From NCBI GenBank assembly GCA_964516325.1, contig CAZFAP010000001.1, positions 1 to 64,000 on the forward strand: 64,000 nucleotides of DNA, read 5' to 3'. A model generated the notes under the pieces. It did not search any database and had not been told where the DNA came from. It saw only the letters and a list, made by a program, of their open reading frames with translations. How positions within the stretch are numbered: position 1 is the first letter of the stretch; each line of letters starts with the position of its first letter. A program made the translations under genes and the position numbers. Source of the stretch: CAZFAP01 sp964516325 (lineage in GTDB: Bacteria > Auribacterota > JABMQX01). Below, one piece after another: positions 52,424 to 62,389 of the stretch.

Positions 52424-54658
52424 ATGCTCAGAGCCACTCTTTTCGCCATATTTCTCTTCGCCCTTGTCTTCATTCCCCTGGGCTTGACTGGGGCAGATTG
52501 GTGCGTGGCGACTGCGCCGGCAGGGTCCGATTCAAATGCCGGGCGGGAGGATGGGCCTTGGGGGACGATTCTGAACGGCCTCCTCGGGGGTAATTCCGCT
52601 CGTGGGGACACGCCGCTTCCTTCCTCGAGCACGCCGACTTGCTCCTCCGTCGAGGACTGGATGGAAGGCGCCGCTGGCCCGGACAGTGCTGCCTCGAAAC
52701 CGTGCGTTAGCGCATCCATGAGCATGGACGTGGGAGCGGACGAGACCCAGGACACGACCCCTCCGATGATCACTCTGTCGGGCGCGAATCCGATGACTCT
52801 TGAGGCGGGGACGGCTTACTATGAGCCGGGGTACTATGCAGAGGACAATGTGGACGGCAACATCACCTATTGGGTAGTGGTCTCCGGTTGGGTGAACTAC
52901 ACCACGCCCGGCACCTACACCTTGCGCTACAATGTCCGCGATTCCTCGGGCAATGCCGCCGAGGAGAAAACCCGGACAGTCAAAGTCGTGGATACCATCC
53001 CCCCGGTTATCACTTTGTATGGCGATACTTCGATGGTGCTCCAGGCGGGAACTTCGTATTCCGAGCCCGGTTACACGGCGACGGACAACTGCGACGGAAA
53101 CATTACGTGGTGGGTGACCGTCAGCGGCTATGTCTATTCCAGCGTGCTGGGGAGCTACACCCTCCGCTACAACGTCAAGGACTCGTCCGGGAATCCCGCT
53201 GAAGAGAAAATCCGCACGGTGAACGTGGTGGACACCACTGCTCCGGTGATTGCGCTCTCAGGGGATAATCCCATGACGCTGGAGGTAGGGAACTGGTACG
53301 TGGAGCCCGGCTACAGCGCCACGGACAACTATGACGGCGACATCACCTCGAGGGTGTTTGTAACCGGCTCCGTGGACCACAGAACCGTCGGCAGCTATAA
53401 GATTCATTACAGCGTGACCGACTCCTCTGGGAACCCCGCCCAAGAGAAGACGAGGACCGTCAATGTTGTGGACAGGACGCCGCCGGTGATCACCCTTTTG
53501 GGCGACAATACCATGAGATTGGAATGCGCGACTTCTTACTCGGAGCCGGGATACACCGCCACGGACAATTACGATGGGGATATGACGCTGGACGTTGTGG
53601 TCACGGGCACAGTAGATCACACGGCTCCGGGCAGTTACACCCTGAGATACAACGTGAAGGATTCTAACGGGAATGCGGCGGAAGAGAAGATCAGAGTTGT
53701 TACCGTCGTGGACATCACTCCTCCAGTGATTGTTCTGGCGGGCGATAACCAGATCACCCTGGAAGTCGGGACTCCCTATATTGAGCCGCGCTACACCGCG
53801 ACCGACAACTGCGAGGGCGACGTTACATCAGACGTGGTGGTCAGCGGCTCCGTGGATCCTACCGCCGTCGGAAGCTACACCTTGCGCTACAACGTAACCG
53901 ACTGGAGCGGGAATTACGCCGAGCAGAAGACCCGGACAATCAACATTGTGGACACGACCCGGCCGGTAATCACGCTCTCAGGGGATAATCCCATGACGCT
54001 GGAGGTGGGGACCTGGTACACGGAGCCAGGCTACGGCGCCATAGACAACGGCGACGGCGACATCACCTCGAAGGTGTTCGTGACCGGCTCGGTGGATCAC
54101 AGAAGCCCGGGCAGGTACACCCTTTACTACAACGTCACAGACTCTTCCGGCAACGTCGCCGAACAGAGAACCCGAACGGTGAACGTCGTGGACACGACCC
54201 CTCCCGTGATCACGTTGGAGGGAAAACGCTTCATGGTCCTCGACCTGGGGACACCCTATGTGGAACCGGGCTACGTCGCGACCGACAATTACGATTATGA
54301 CCTGACGTGGGACGTCGTCGTTACTGGCTCGGTTGACCATACGGTCGCCGGAACCTATCTCCTCTACTACAACGTTGTGGATTCCTCCGCCAACCCCGCG
54401 AACCAGAAGACCCGCACCGTCAAGGTCGTCGAGGCGACCGTGTTCGACATCGTGGAGATCATTCAGGTGACGGAAGGAGGGGTGCAGGTGACCTGGGTCA
54501 GCCAGCCCGGCGCCAGCTATTCCATCTGGTCGTGCAGCAGCCTCGCTCGTGAACTCTGGCACGAGGAAACGACCGTGGAATCCCAGGGCAGAATGACAAT
54601 CTGGTCCGACCCCGACACAGCCTCCTCCAATAAGTTCTACAAGGTTCAGTTGAAGTGA
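52424..54658 (+). CDS. Secreted protein with seven DUF5011-type Ig repeats and a gutted beta-helix N-terminus (744 aa)
   Basis: ATG 52424 follows AGGAGG. After a signal peptide (LFAIFLFALVFIPLGLTGADW) comes VATAPAGSDSNAGREDGPWGTI, the normal start of a DUF1565 right-handed beta-helix, then ~60 low-complexity residues and MSMDVGADE, the normal end of that helix (compare TDIGADE in the 1798-residue protein). The helix itself is missing. Seven ~80-residue DUF5011 repeats follow (PPVITLSGDNPMTLEVG, YTEPGYTATDN, GSYTLRYNVTDSSGN). The C-terminal domain ends NKFYKVQLK, like the tails of two other secreted proteins here. The protein is probably surface exposed. The N-terminal deletion may have removed its ligand-binding part. 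Confidence 0.78.
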   Translation: MLRATLFAIFLFALVFIPLGLTGADWCVATAPAGSDSNAGREDGPWGTILNGLLGGNSARGDTPLPSSSTPTCSSVEDWMEGAAGPDSAASKPCVSASMSMDVGADETQDTTPPMITLSGANPMTLEAGTAYYEPGYYAEDNVDGNITYWVVVSGWVNYTTPGTYTLRYNVRDSSGNAAEEKTRTVKVVDTIPPVITLYGDTSMVLQAGTSYSEPGYTATDNCDGNITWWVTVSGYVYSSVLGSYTLRYNVKDSSGNPAEEKIRTVNVVDTTAPVIALSGDNPMTLEVGNWYVEPGYSATDNYDGDITSRVFVTGSVDHRTVGSYKIHYSVTDSSGNPAQEKTRTVNVVDRTPPVITLLGDNTMRLECATSYSEPGYTATDNYDGDMTLDVVVTGTVDHTAPGSYTLRYNVKDSNGNAAEEKIRVVTVVDITPPVIVLAGDNQITLEVGTPYIEPRYTATDNCEGDVTSDVVVSGSVDPTAVGSYTLRYNVTDWSGNYAEQKTRTINIVDTTRPVITLSGDNPMTLEVGTWYTEPGYGAIDNGDGDITSKVFVTGSVDHRSPGRYTLYYNVTDSSGNVAEQRTRTVNVVDTTPPVITLEGKRFMVLDLGTPYVEPGYVATDNYDYDLTWDVVVTGSVDHTVAGTYLLYYNVVDSSANPANQKTRTVKVVEATVFDIVEIIQVTEGGVQVTWVSQPGASYSIWSCSSLARELWHEETTVESQGRMTIWSDPDTASSNKFYKVQLK
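52750..54433 (+). repeat. Seven tandem DUF5011-type repeat units (~240 bases each)
   Basis: Units share PPVITL, MTLE.G, EPGY.ATDN.DGDIT and the NV.DSSGN.AEEKTRTV.VVD end. Units three and six are very similar at DNA level (CTCAGGGGATAATCCCATG at 53257 and 53977, 720 bases apart), which suggests recent exchange between units. Confidence 0.75.
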
Positions 54659-54913
54659 TGAGCCCACCCGCGGACCCAGCAGTCTGCGGCGCGCTGCCGC
54701 GGCACGGGCCTCGTCCCACTCACCTTGGTTCCGGTCGGTCTCTCATGCTCAGGAGACGGCCCACCGTTCTCGTCCCTCACTTCGAGCCTCTGATGGTCAG
54801 CGTGCTTCTTGACAGTTGAAGCTGGCGTCAAGTGAAGGCGGCGGGGTTTCTCGACGGCTGCATTCATAAGCACAAAAATACGGCGAGAGCGAAGGGCGGC
54901 AACGGTTTGGACG
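54659..54913. other. Convergent spacer, no gene
   Basis: It separates the DUF5011 gene from the S9 peptidase gene. GC-rich hairpin potential exists near 54680-54700 (CTGCGGCGCGCTGCCGCGG) but no T-run follows. Confidence 0.4.
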
Positions 54914-57151
54914 TTAGGGGCTTGACCGCGGTTCCACGCCGAGGAGGCGCCGGACAAAGAAATCCTGGCGGCGCCGGCTGGCATAGGGTGTCTCAGCGGC
55001 TCCGTGTCCCATCCCCGGCGCCACCAGCAGGTCAAAATCCTTATTTGCCTTTATCAGGGCGTTGACAACTTGCATGGTGGAAGCGGGGTCCACGTTCTTG
55101 TCCATCTCGCCGACGATGAGCAGCAATTTGCCTTCGAGCCTGTGCGCCTGGGTCACGTTCGACTGCTCCTCATAATGCGAGCCAACGGGCCAGCCCATCC
55201 AGAGTTCGTTCCACCAGATTTTGTCCATTCGGTTATCGTGGCAGCCGCAATCGCAAACGGCAACCTTGTAGAAGTCGCCGTGGGCGAGTAGCGCGCGCAG
55301 GGCGCTTTGCCCGCCTGCTGACCCGCCATAGATGCCCACGCGCGTGACGTCCATATAATGGTATTTCGCCGCGGCGGCTTTGATCCAGAGGATGCGGTCG
55401 GGGAAGCCGGAGTCGGCCAGGTTCTTCCAGCAAACGTCCTGGAATTTCTTGGAACGGTCGGATGTCCCCATACCGTCAATTTGGACAGCGATGAAACCGA
55501 GTTCCGCCATCCCCTGCGGGCCATGGTAAGACCTGAAACGCTTGGGCACAAATGAGCCTTGCGGTCCCGCATATATTTCTTCTATGACCGGGTAGGTTCT
55601 GTTTGGATCAAAGGTCGTCGGCCGGTAAATGACGCCATAGATGTCGGTCTGACCGTCGCGTCCTTTGGCAACGAAGCGCTCTGGCGCCTGCCAGCCGGTC
55701 TTGAGAAGCTCTGACCAATCGGCTCTCTCAAGCTCGCAGACGGGCTTTCCATCTTCGGAGCGTCGCAGTTCAATCACTGGCGGCATGTCCACTCGCGACC
55801 ACGTGTCGAGGAAGAAGAGCCGGTCGGGGGAGTATTCAATCGAGTGCGTGCCCTCGCCCTCCGTGAGAACAAGCAGCCCACTGCCATCGAAATTGACCCG
55901 GCAGTAATGGATATGGTAAGGCTCCTGACCGGGATGTATGCCGCCCGCGTGAAACCAGATCTGCCGCTTCTCTTCGTCCACGTGGTCCACGCCGCGGACG
56001 ACCCAGTCCCCCTTTGTGATCTGGTTTTTTACGCTGCTCGTCTCGGCGTCGTAGAGGTACAGGTGGTTCCAGCCGTCCCGCTCCGACATCCAGATGATCT
56101 CTCGCGTCTCGTCAATGCGGTGCATGAACTGTTTGTGAGCGTAGTCAATGAATGTATCGCTTTGCTCGTCAATGATAGCGCGGGCCGCCCCTGTCTCAAC
56201 ATCAACCGCGATGACTCGCAGCACTTGGTGCCCGCGCTGGTTATAAACGAACGTAAACCGCCGGGAGTCGCTGTCCCATCGGAAGTCGCTCACACTCCAC
56301 GGATTCGGAAAGAGCTCATTGCTCATGGGAATGTGCTTCCTCGCAGAGACATCGAAGAGTTGGGGCATGGAAATCGGGATGCGGTCGCCAGGTTTGGGAT
56401 AGGTGAATGAGTGCAACCTCGGCTGAAGTTGGTCTTTCGGAGACGACTCGACGAAATAGACCTTACGGTTGTCCCCTTTCTTCGTGCGGAGAGCCACGAG
56501 CTTTTTTGAATCCGGCGACCAGAAAACCCTCCCGGAGTATTCGTCTTCCGGATTGCCGTCCGTGCTGAGGGAAAATTCCTCCCCCTCGTCGAGGTCGCGG
56601 ACGTAAAGGTTGTGATCCTTGAAGAACGCGAGCCACTTGCCGTCGGGTGATTCATTCCGACGAGGCGGCGGCGACTTCTTGCTCTCTCTTTTCGTCGGCG
56701 CTTCCGAGGACTCGACCTCTGTCAACGAGTAGTCATCCAACCCACATTTCCACGCTTTGCCTTCCGCCTTGAATCGGACCGCGTTTTCACATTCGAGGAA
56801 TTCGATCTCGTCTATCGGCAGTTGAGTTGCGGTGTATTCCTTGCCGGTCGTGCGGGACAGGGATTCTGCCAATTTGGCATGGTCGAAAGCAGGCTGGCGA
56901 GTCCCGTTGGCGGCGTCCACGACGATGAACTCCTTTGCCTCTTGGGGCAAGTCATTGCGATACCAGAAGCGACTGTTGTTGGCGAACCAGCGCGGTTTAA
57001 CACTCGCCTTGAATACCTTGTTCTCCGTCAGTTTGCGGAGGTTGTTAGCGCGTTCGTAGTCCGAGCGCGTGCCTTGTGCTTGCAAGGAACTCGGGGCCCC
57101 CGACAGCACAATCGAAGAAAGACAGACCACTGTGAAATAGGGGACTCTCAC
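54914..57151 (-). CDS. Secreted S9 (dipeptidyl-peptidase IV-like) serine peptidase (745 aa)
   Basis: GTG 57149-57151 has GGGAG just upstream and gives a signal peptide (YFTVVCLSSIVLSGAPSSLQAQ); an ATG ten codons earlier is an alternative. The beta-propeller (SPDGKWLAFFKDHNLYVRDL, FWSPDSKKLVALR, IIWMSERDGWNHLYLYD) spans ~90-490. The alpha/beta hydrolase domain has the catalytic Ser in GIYGGSAGGQSA, Asp in EMDKNVDPAST and His in GMGHG. DPP-IV relatives remove X-Pro dipeptides from peptides. With the M24 and hydroxyproline genes nearby, it fits proline-rich (collagen-like) peptide use. A charged insert with poly-Pro (KKSPPPRR) is unusual. Confidence 0.9.
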   Translation of the reverse strand: MRVPYFTVVCLSSIVLSGAPSSLQAQGTRSDYERANNLRKLTENKVFKASVKPRWFANNSRFWYRNDLPQEAKEFIVVDAANGTRQPAFDHAKLAESLSRTTGKEYTATQLPIDEIEFLECENAVRFKAEGKAWKCGLDDYSLTEVESSEAPTKRESKKSPPPRRNESPDGKWLAFFKDHNLYVRDLDEGEEFSLSTDGNPEDEYSGRVFWSPDSKKLVALRTKKGDNRKVYFVESSPKDQLQPRLHSFTYPKPGDRIPISMPQLFDVSARKHIPMSNELFPNPWSVSDFRWDSDSRRFTFVYNQRGHQVLRVIAVDVETGAARAIIDEQSDTFIDYAHKQFMHRIDETREIIWMSERDGWNHLYLYDAETSSVKNQITKGDWVVRGVDHVDEEKRQIWFHAGGIHPGQEPYHIHYCRVNFDGSGLLVLTEGEGTHSIEYSPDRLFFLDTWSRVDMPPVIELRRSEDGKPVCELERADWSELLKTGWQAPERFVAKGRDGQTDIYGVIYRPTTFDPNRTYPVIEEIYAGPQGSFVPKRFRSYHGPQGMAELGFIAVQIDGMGTSDRSKKFQDVCWKNLADSGFPDRILWIKAAAAKYHYMDVTRVGIYGGSAGGQSALRALLAHGDFYKVAVCDCGCHDNRMDKIWWNELWMGWPVGSHYEEQSNVTQAHRLEGKLLLIVGEMDKNVDPASTMQVVNALIKANKDFDLLVAPGMGHGAAETPYASRRRQDFFVRRLLGVEPRSSP

Positions 57152-57630
57152 CGTTTCTCTCCCTCTTGGTTGAACAACCATATCCTTTTTGCATCGCGGT
57201 TTGCGCCAGAAAGCTTCCCATCCAGGTCCCGTTTCCCTCGACGCAGAGACCTCGCCCTCTTCTCATAGCGAGGATAACTCAACCCGCCCAATTCAGGCAA
57301 TTGTCTCAATCTTCCGCACAAAGAACAATGGAGCCTCACAGGGAAGCCGATTTTCTGCAATCAAACTGGTTGACAGCCGTCAAGAAGGGGGTTAGCTATT
57401 AGCCTGGGCGCGGCACGACAGAAAGGCGACTGATTCAGGACTCGTCGGGCGACGCGAAATTTCCATGCCAAAGAGAGCGAAGGAGCCGCCGCCAAGGCTC
57501 TCACGCCAACAGGACGCGTCATGCCGCCACCAGCGGCGCGATTGCGAGGCGTACAAAGCGGACACCCTCAAAGAGATAGACCGGAACGCCGATTGCGCCC
57601 TGAAGTGTAAGAACAAGGAGCATTAACCTG
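57152..57630. other. Divergent intergenic region, no supported gene
   Basis: It separates the S9 peptidase gene (minus) from the transporter gene (plus). No frame has a ribosome binding site or sensible product. AAGGAG near 57616 serves the transporter ATG. Confidence 0.45.
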
Positions 57631-58956
57631 ATGCGGTTTCCAAACTTACTTGCCACGAAGCCCCGGCGATTCGCCGCCTTCTTCTGCTTATACCTCACCG
57701 AGGGACTTCCCCTTGGGTTCACGGCGACCGCCATAGCGACGCAGATGCGCCGCCAGGGTGTCGGACCGGCTGCCATCGGGGTCTTTGTCGGAACCCTGTA
57801 TCTGCCCTGGAGTTGGAAGTGGGTCATCGGGCCTTTCGTTGACGTTTTCTACTCCGACCGGCTTGGGCGGCGTCGGGCGTGGATCGTGGCGACGCAGCTC
57901 CTGATGGTCCTCATGTTGATGGTCGCCATGCCAACCAACTACACGACGGAGATAAAACTCTTCACGTTGTTGATCATGGTCCTCAACGTTTTCAGCGCGA
58001 CCCAGGATGTCGCCATTGACGCATTGGCCTGCAGTGTTCTCAAGGAAGAGGAACGCGGGCTGGCAAACGGGTTGATGTTCGCCGGAGCCTATGTCGGACA
58101 GGCGATTGGTGGATCGGGCGTCCTGCTCCTGGCGAGATATGTCGGGTTCAATACCACGTTCTTCTTCGTCGCCGCATGCATCTTGGCTGTTACTTCTCTT
58201 GTGTCGCTGAACCTGCGAGAGCCGAAGACGGGCAAAGTGTCCGCGTCGCCCGGGTCCTGGTTTGCGGTCGCCGCTGCCGAGATCCGAAGTTACTCTGTGA
58301 AAGCGGTCAAGGCGTTCTTCGGAACGCGGGCAGCACGTGTCGGGCTTCTCTTCGCTCTCCTCCCCGCAGGGGCGTATTCTCTCTCCCTCGCGCTTCAGTC
58401 GAATTTAGCAGTGGAACTTGGCCTGAGCGATTCGGAAATCGCTGTTCTCGCCCTTGTGTCCACAATCATCTCGGCCGCTGGGTGCATCGTCGGCGGTTTT
58501 CTGTCTGACCGATTTGGGCGAAGGAAGATGCTCGCGCTGTACTTGGTGGGCACGGCCATTGCCACCGTTTACCTGGCGATAGTGATGTACGGCAAGAAAT
58601 GGATCATGCCAATAGACCCCCGCATGCCGAGCCGGCCCCTCCCGCCACAAGCTCTTATCACTTCTTTTTGGGCGGCGAACATCGCCTATTCGGTCTTTCA
58701 AGGCTTGATGTACGGAACACGCACGGCGCTGTTCATGGATATTTGTACGCCAGCAGTTGCGGCCACCCAATTCACCGCCTACATGGCGCTGCTCAACGTT
58801 GTCATCTGGTATTCCGCTATATGGCAAGGGAGGGCTATCGAGGCCTGGGGATACCCCGCCACCTTGATGCTCGACGCCGGCGCTGGACTTGTCTGCATCT
58901 GGCTTTTGCCCTTAATGACGAAGCCAACGCAGTCGGCTGCGTCCCCCGAAACCTGA
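57631..58956 (+). CDS. AmpG-like PAT/MFS transporter (441 aa)
   Basis: Twelve membrane helices are visible. The N-terminal signature LYLTEGLPLGFTATAIATQMRRQG and LPWSWKWVIGPFVDVFY with SATQDVAIDALA is characteristic of the AmpG/PAT group, which imports muropeptides or acetyl-CoA-like or peptide-sugar solutes. The C-terminal half carries FGRRKMLALYLVGT. It could import peptides or muropeptides produced by the divergent S9 peptidase, but this is inference. The ATG has AAGGAG ten bases upstream. Confidence 0.82.
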   Translation: MRFPNLLATKPRRFAAFFCLYLTEGLPLGFTATAIATQMRRQGVGPAAIGVFVGTLYLPWSWKWVIGPFVDVFYSDRLGRRRAWIVATQLLMVLMLMVAMPTNYTTEIKLFTLLIMVLNVFSATQDVAIDALACSVLKEEERGLANGLMFAGAYVGQAIGGSGVLLLARYVGFNTTFFFVAACILAVTSLVSLNLREPKTGKVSASPGSWFAVAAAEIRSYSVKAVKAFFGTRAARVGLLFALLPAGAYSLSLALQSNLAVELGLSDSEIAVLALVSTIISAAGCIVGGFLSDRFGRRKMLALYLVGTAIATVYLAIVMYGKKWIMPIDPRMPSRPLPPQALITSFWAANIAYSVFQGLMYGTRTALFMDICTPAVAATQFTAYMALLNVVIWYSAIWQGRAIEAWGYPATLMLDAGAGLVCIWLLPLMTKPTQSAASPET

Positions 58957-59118
58957 TTTCGTCTTCGCCTCGGGAAACCATCCCATGACCTCCGTGCGGA
59001 ATCCAAACCCGCCACCGTGCCAAGCGAAGAGGTTATCGGACGCGCCATACACCAGAGCATTGGTCCCGTTCGCGGGGACATCGCTGTTTCATTGCGTTCC
59101 GACACCGCCGTCGCCTCG
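58957..59118. other. Convergent spacer, no gene
   Basis: It separates the AmpG-like gene from hypD. I see no clear terminator. Confidence 0.4.
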
Positions 59119-61482
59119 TCAAAACAATCGGTGCTCGGTTCTTTTTATAATCTCGTTCTGGAGGTCCGCGCCAAGCCCCACAAAATAGTCGCTGTAGCCG
59201 GCAACCCGTACAATCAGGTTTCGGTATTTCTCCGGATGCTTTTGCGCCTCACGCAGCGTTTCCGCCGTTACCACATTGAATTGGACGTGATGGCCGTCCA
59301 TCCTGAAATACGTCCTGATAAGGTGGGCGAGCTTTGTGATCCCATCTTCGTCAGACAAAAGCTGAGGAGAGAACTTCTGGTTGAGGAGTGTCCCTCCCGT
59401 CTTGATGTGGTCCATTTTCGCCGCCGATTTGAGAACGGATGTCGGTCCATTGTGGTCCGCTCCCTGAACGGGTGAAATTCCTTCCGAGAGTGGCTCCATC
59501 GCATTCCTCCCGTCCGGAAGCGCCCCGACCGTCCGCCCAAAGTAAATATGAACGGTCGTTGGGAGGAGATTGATTCTGTGGCAGCCGCCTCGGGGGTTTG
59601 GCCGCCCATCAACGGCATCGTAGTACGCGTCGAATATTTGCTTCATTATCTCGTCGGCATAATCATCGTCGTTGCCGTATTTTGGCGTTTCGTATAAGAA
59701 GCGGTCTCTGAGGCTCTCGTCCTCGGCATAGTTGGTTTCCAGCGCCCGGAGCAGTTCTTTCATTGTGACATGTTTCTCGTCAAAGACATTATAGTTCACC
59801 GATGTCATCGCATCCGTCGCCGTCCCCAGCCCGACGCCTTGAATGTAGCTCGTGTTGTACCGCGCACCGCCGTCGTGGTAATCCTTCCCCTTCTCTATAC
59901 AATCGTCAATGAGCAGCGATAGGAAAGGTACGGGCACATACGTCGCGTACAGGCGCTCAATGATGTTGTTTCCCTTAATCTTGATGTCAATGAAGTGCCG
60001 CAACTGGATTCTGAACGCCGCAAACAGCTCATCAAATGTGCGAAATGAGGTGGGCTCCCCAGTCTCGACGCCGATTCTTTTGCCCGTTCCCGGATCCGCT
60101 CCGTTGTGCAGCGTGATCTCCAACACCTTAGGCAGATTGAAGTACCCGGTTAGAATGTAGGCTTCCTTTCCGAACGCGCCGCTTTCCACGCACCCGCTTG
60201 CCCCACCGCACCGCGCGTCTTCTATGGATTTTCGTTGCCGCATCAACTCCTGCACGATGGCATCCGTATTGAAAACCGAGGGCTGTCCAAAACCTGTCTT
60301 TACTATCTGAATAGCCCGCTTCAAGAAGCGATCGGGGTTCCTTTTGCTGAGTTGAATCATCGAACTGGGCTGGACGAGCCGCATCTCTTCGACGACGTCC
60401 AGAAGAACGTAAGAAAGCTCGTTCACGGCATCCGAGCCGTCCTGCTTTACCCCGCCCAGGTTGATCAGAGAGAAGTCCGTATAGGTGCTGCTTTCCTCCG
60501 CGGTAACGCCGACTTTCGGTGGCGCCGGGTGATTGTTGAACTTGATCCAGAAGGCCTGTAACAGTTCCCTTGCTTCCTCTTCGGTCAGAATCCCCGCTTC
60601 TATGTCTCGTTTGTAGAAGGGATATAGATGTTGGTCGAGTCTTCCCGGGTTGAACGAGTCCCAGGGATTTACTTCTGTGATCACGCCCACGTGCACGAAC
60701 CAGTAATATTGAAGCGCCTCCCAAAACGTCTGCGGGGCATGGGCAGGGACTCTTCCGCAAATCTCCGCCATCTTCTCCAGCTCGTGTTTTCTTCTCGACT
60801 CCTTTTCTTTTTCCGCGAGTTCCTGAAGTCTCTCCGAATGGCGCCTGGCAAAAAGCATCAGCGCGTCGGCCGCGATGCTCATCGCCTTGAGTTCCTCGCT
60901 CTTATCATAAGCTTCTGGATCAGTGTAATAATCCAATCGCTGCATGCTTCGACGGATGTCCTCCTTCAGGTCGAGAAAGCCCTTCCTGTAGATTTTGTCT
61001 CCCAGCGCGGTGTGTCCCGGCGCCCGCTGCTCCATGAACTCCGTGAAGACCCCGGCCTCATACGCCGCCTTCCAGTCCTCGGACATCTCCTGAAAGATGC
61101 GGTCTCTCATGGATTTCCCTGTCCAGTAGGGGATGATGCGGGTCTCATATATCCTTCTTGTCTCATCATCCACCGCGTATGGAATTCGCTCCCGAGAATG
61201 CAGAATTTCAAGGTCTTTCAGTGAGTGAATACATATTTCGGGATACGTGGGAGTCGCTTTAGGCTCCGGTCCTCTCTCCCCGACAATCAACTCGCCCTCG
61301 CCAATGTATAGCCTTTTGTTCTCGAGAATATGCTTGAATGCCAGCGCCCGCTTGACAGGGATGGACCCTTCTTCTGCTAAATCGCCTTGATAGAAATCTG
61401 TAATTAGGATTGCGCGTTCGAGGCAGATGCACGGCTTTCGACTGACACTTTGTTCTCGGAGCCTTTGTATCCTCTCGTTCAT
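59119..61482 (-). CDS. hypD: Glycyl radical enzyme, trans-4-hydroxy-L-proline dehydratase (HypD) type (787 aa)
   Basis: The C-terminal glycyl-radical motif is VRVAGYSDYFV and the thiyl Cys is in GASGCVESGAFGKEAY. The stretch from FTEFMEQRAPGHTALGD through NPWDSFNPGRLDQHLYPFY and PAPPKVGVT closely follows HypD rather than pyruvate formate-lyase. HypD dehydrates trans-4-hydroxyproline to (S)-pyrroline-5-carboxylate, which is then reduced to proline. AGGAGG upstream of the ATG overlaps the last codons of the activase gene. The cluster also has the activase, an M24 peptidase and a symporter. No P5C reductase is seen in the window. The strict anaerobe requirement fits the defence island. Confidence 0.9.
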   Translation of the reverse strand: MNERIQRLREQSVSRKPCICLERAILITDFYQGDLAEEGSIPVKRALAFKHILENKRLYIGEGELIVGERGPEPKATPTYPEICIHSLKDLEILHSRERIPYAVDDETRRIYETRIIPYWTGKSMRDRIFQEMSEDWKAAYEAGVFTEFMEQRAPGHTALGDKIYRKGFLDLKEDIRRSMQRLDYYTDPEAYDKSEELKAMSIAADALMLFARRHSERLQELAEKEKESRRKHELEKMAEICGRVPAHAPQTFWEALQYYWFVHVGVITEVNPWDSFNPGRLDQHLYPFYKRDIEAGILTEEEARELLQAFWIKFNNHPAPPKVGVTAEESSTYTDFSLINLGGVKQDGSDAVNELSYVLLDVVEEMRLVQPSSMIQLSKRNPDRFLKRAIQIVKTGFGQPSVFNTDAIVQELMRQRKSIEDARCGGASGCVESGAFGKEAYILTGYFNLPKVLEITLHNGADPGTGKRIGVETGEPTSFRTFDELFAAFRIQLRHFIDIKIKGNNIIERLYATYVPVPFLSLLIDDCIEKGKDYHDGGARYNTSYIQGVGLGTATDAMTSVNYNVFDEKHVTMKELLRALETNYAEDESLRDRFLYETPKYGNDDDYADEIMKQIFDAYYDAVDGRPNPRGGCHRINLLPTTVHIYFGRTVGALPDGRNAMEPLSEGISPVQGADHNGPTSVLKSAAKMDHIKTGGTLLNQKFSPQLLSDEDGITKLAHLIRTYFRMDGHHVQFNVVTAETLREAQKHPEKYRNLIVRVAGYSDYFVGLGADLQNEIIKRTEHRLF

Positions 61483-61484
61483 TC

Positions 61485-62285
61485 CTATCCTCCTACGGTG
61501 ACCCGGATGCCGCAGCTTTCAAAACGTGTTCGGAGGTTTGTCATTGCATCGTCCGACGGCGGACGAACGCCCTCCATTGCATTTTTCCGGCGCAGCCCTC
61601 GATATTTCTCCGCCGCTATCGTGTGATAGGGAAGGAGCGAAACGTGCCTTATTGTTTTCGTCGAGACGATGAACTCGACAATCCCGAAGACGTTTTCTTC
61701 TGTGTCGGTTATCCCAGAGATGACAGGAAAACGGACAACGACTGTTTTTGCCTGCTCATCAAGCGTTTTGAGGTTCTTGAGAATCATACGATTTGACACT
61801 CCCGTGTAGATTTGATGCTGGGCGTCGTCCATAAGCTTAACGTCATACAGGAAAAGGTCAACCTCCTCAACCACGGAGGCGAGCACGTCGGGGGCTGCGT
61901 AACCGGACGTGTCAAGACATGTGTGAATACCCCTCTTCTTGCATGCATCGAGAAGTCCCCGGAGAAATTCCGGCTGCATCAGCGGCTCGCCCCCCGACAA
62001 GGTAACCCCGCCGCCCGATTCATCAAAAAACAGGATATCCCTTTCTACAATTTCCATAACCTCACGGACGTCAACCGCCCTGCCAACTACGTCGGTTCCG
62101 TCGGCGTGACCGGGCCCTTTGCGGCGGATTACCGAGATCATAGTCTCCCGATTCGGGTTTTGACCTTCCGGATTGTGGCACCACGGACATCTCAGAGGGC
62201 ATCCTTTCAGAAAAACAGTTGTCCGGATGCCGGGTCCATCATGGATTGCATAACGTTTGATGTCAAACACCGTTCCCGTGGTCAT
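61485..62285 (-). CDS. hypE: Glycyl radical enzyme activating protein (HypE type, 266 aa)
   Basis: A radical SAM protein with DGPGIRTTVFLKGCPLRCPWCHNPEGQ (CxxxCxxC) and GGGVTLSGGEPLMQP. No cysteine-rich ferredoxin insert lies between these motifs, unlike many GRE activases. It would install the glycyl radical on HypD using SAM and reduced flavodoxin or ferredoxin. It sits two bases from hypD in the same operon, with its end encoding the hypD ribosome binding site. AGAAGGAATGC precedes its ATG. Confidence 0.9.
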   Translation of the reverse strand: MTTGTVFDIKRYAIHDGPGIRTTVFLKGCPLRCPWCHNPEGQNPNRETMISVIRRKGPGHADGTDVVGRAVDVREVMEIVERDILFFDESGGGVTLSGGEPLMQPEFLRGLLDACKKRGIHTCLDTSGYAAPDVLASVVEEVDLFLYDVKLMDDAQHQIYTGVSNRMILKNLKTLDEQAKTVVVRFPVISGITDTEENVFGIVEFIVSTKTIRHVSLLPYHTIAAEKYRGLRRKNAMEGVRPPSDDAMTNLRTRFESCGIRVTVGG

Positions 62286-62389
62286 GCATTCCTTCTCGCG
62301 TTACTTCAGGCAAGCCTCGAGCGCCCGGTGTCCCGGCCAACTTGCAGATTATGGGGTGAAAGGAACACTGGGGTCCCGGAGGGTTCCTC

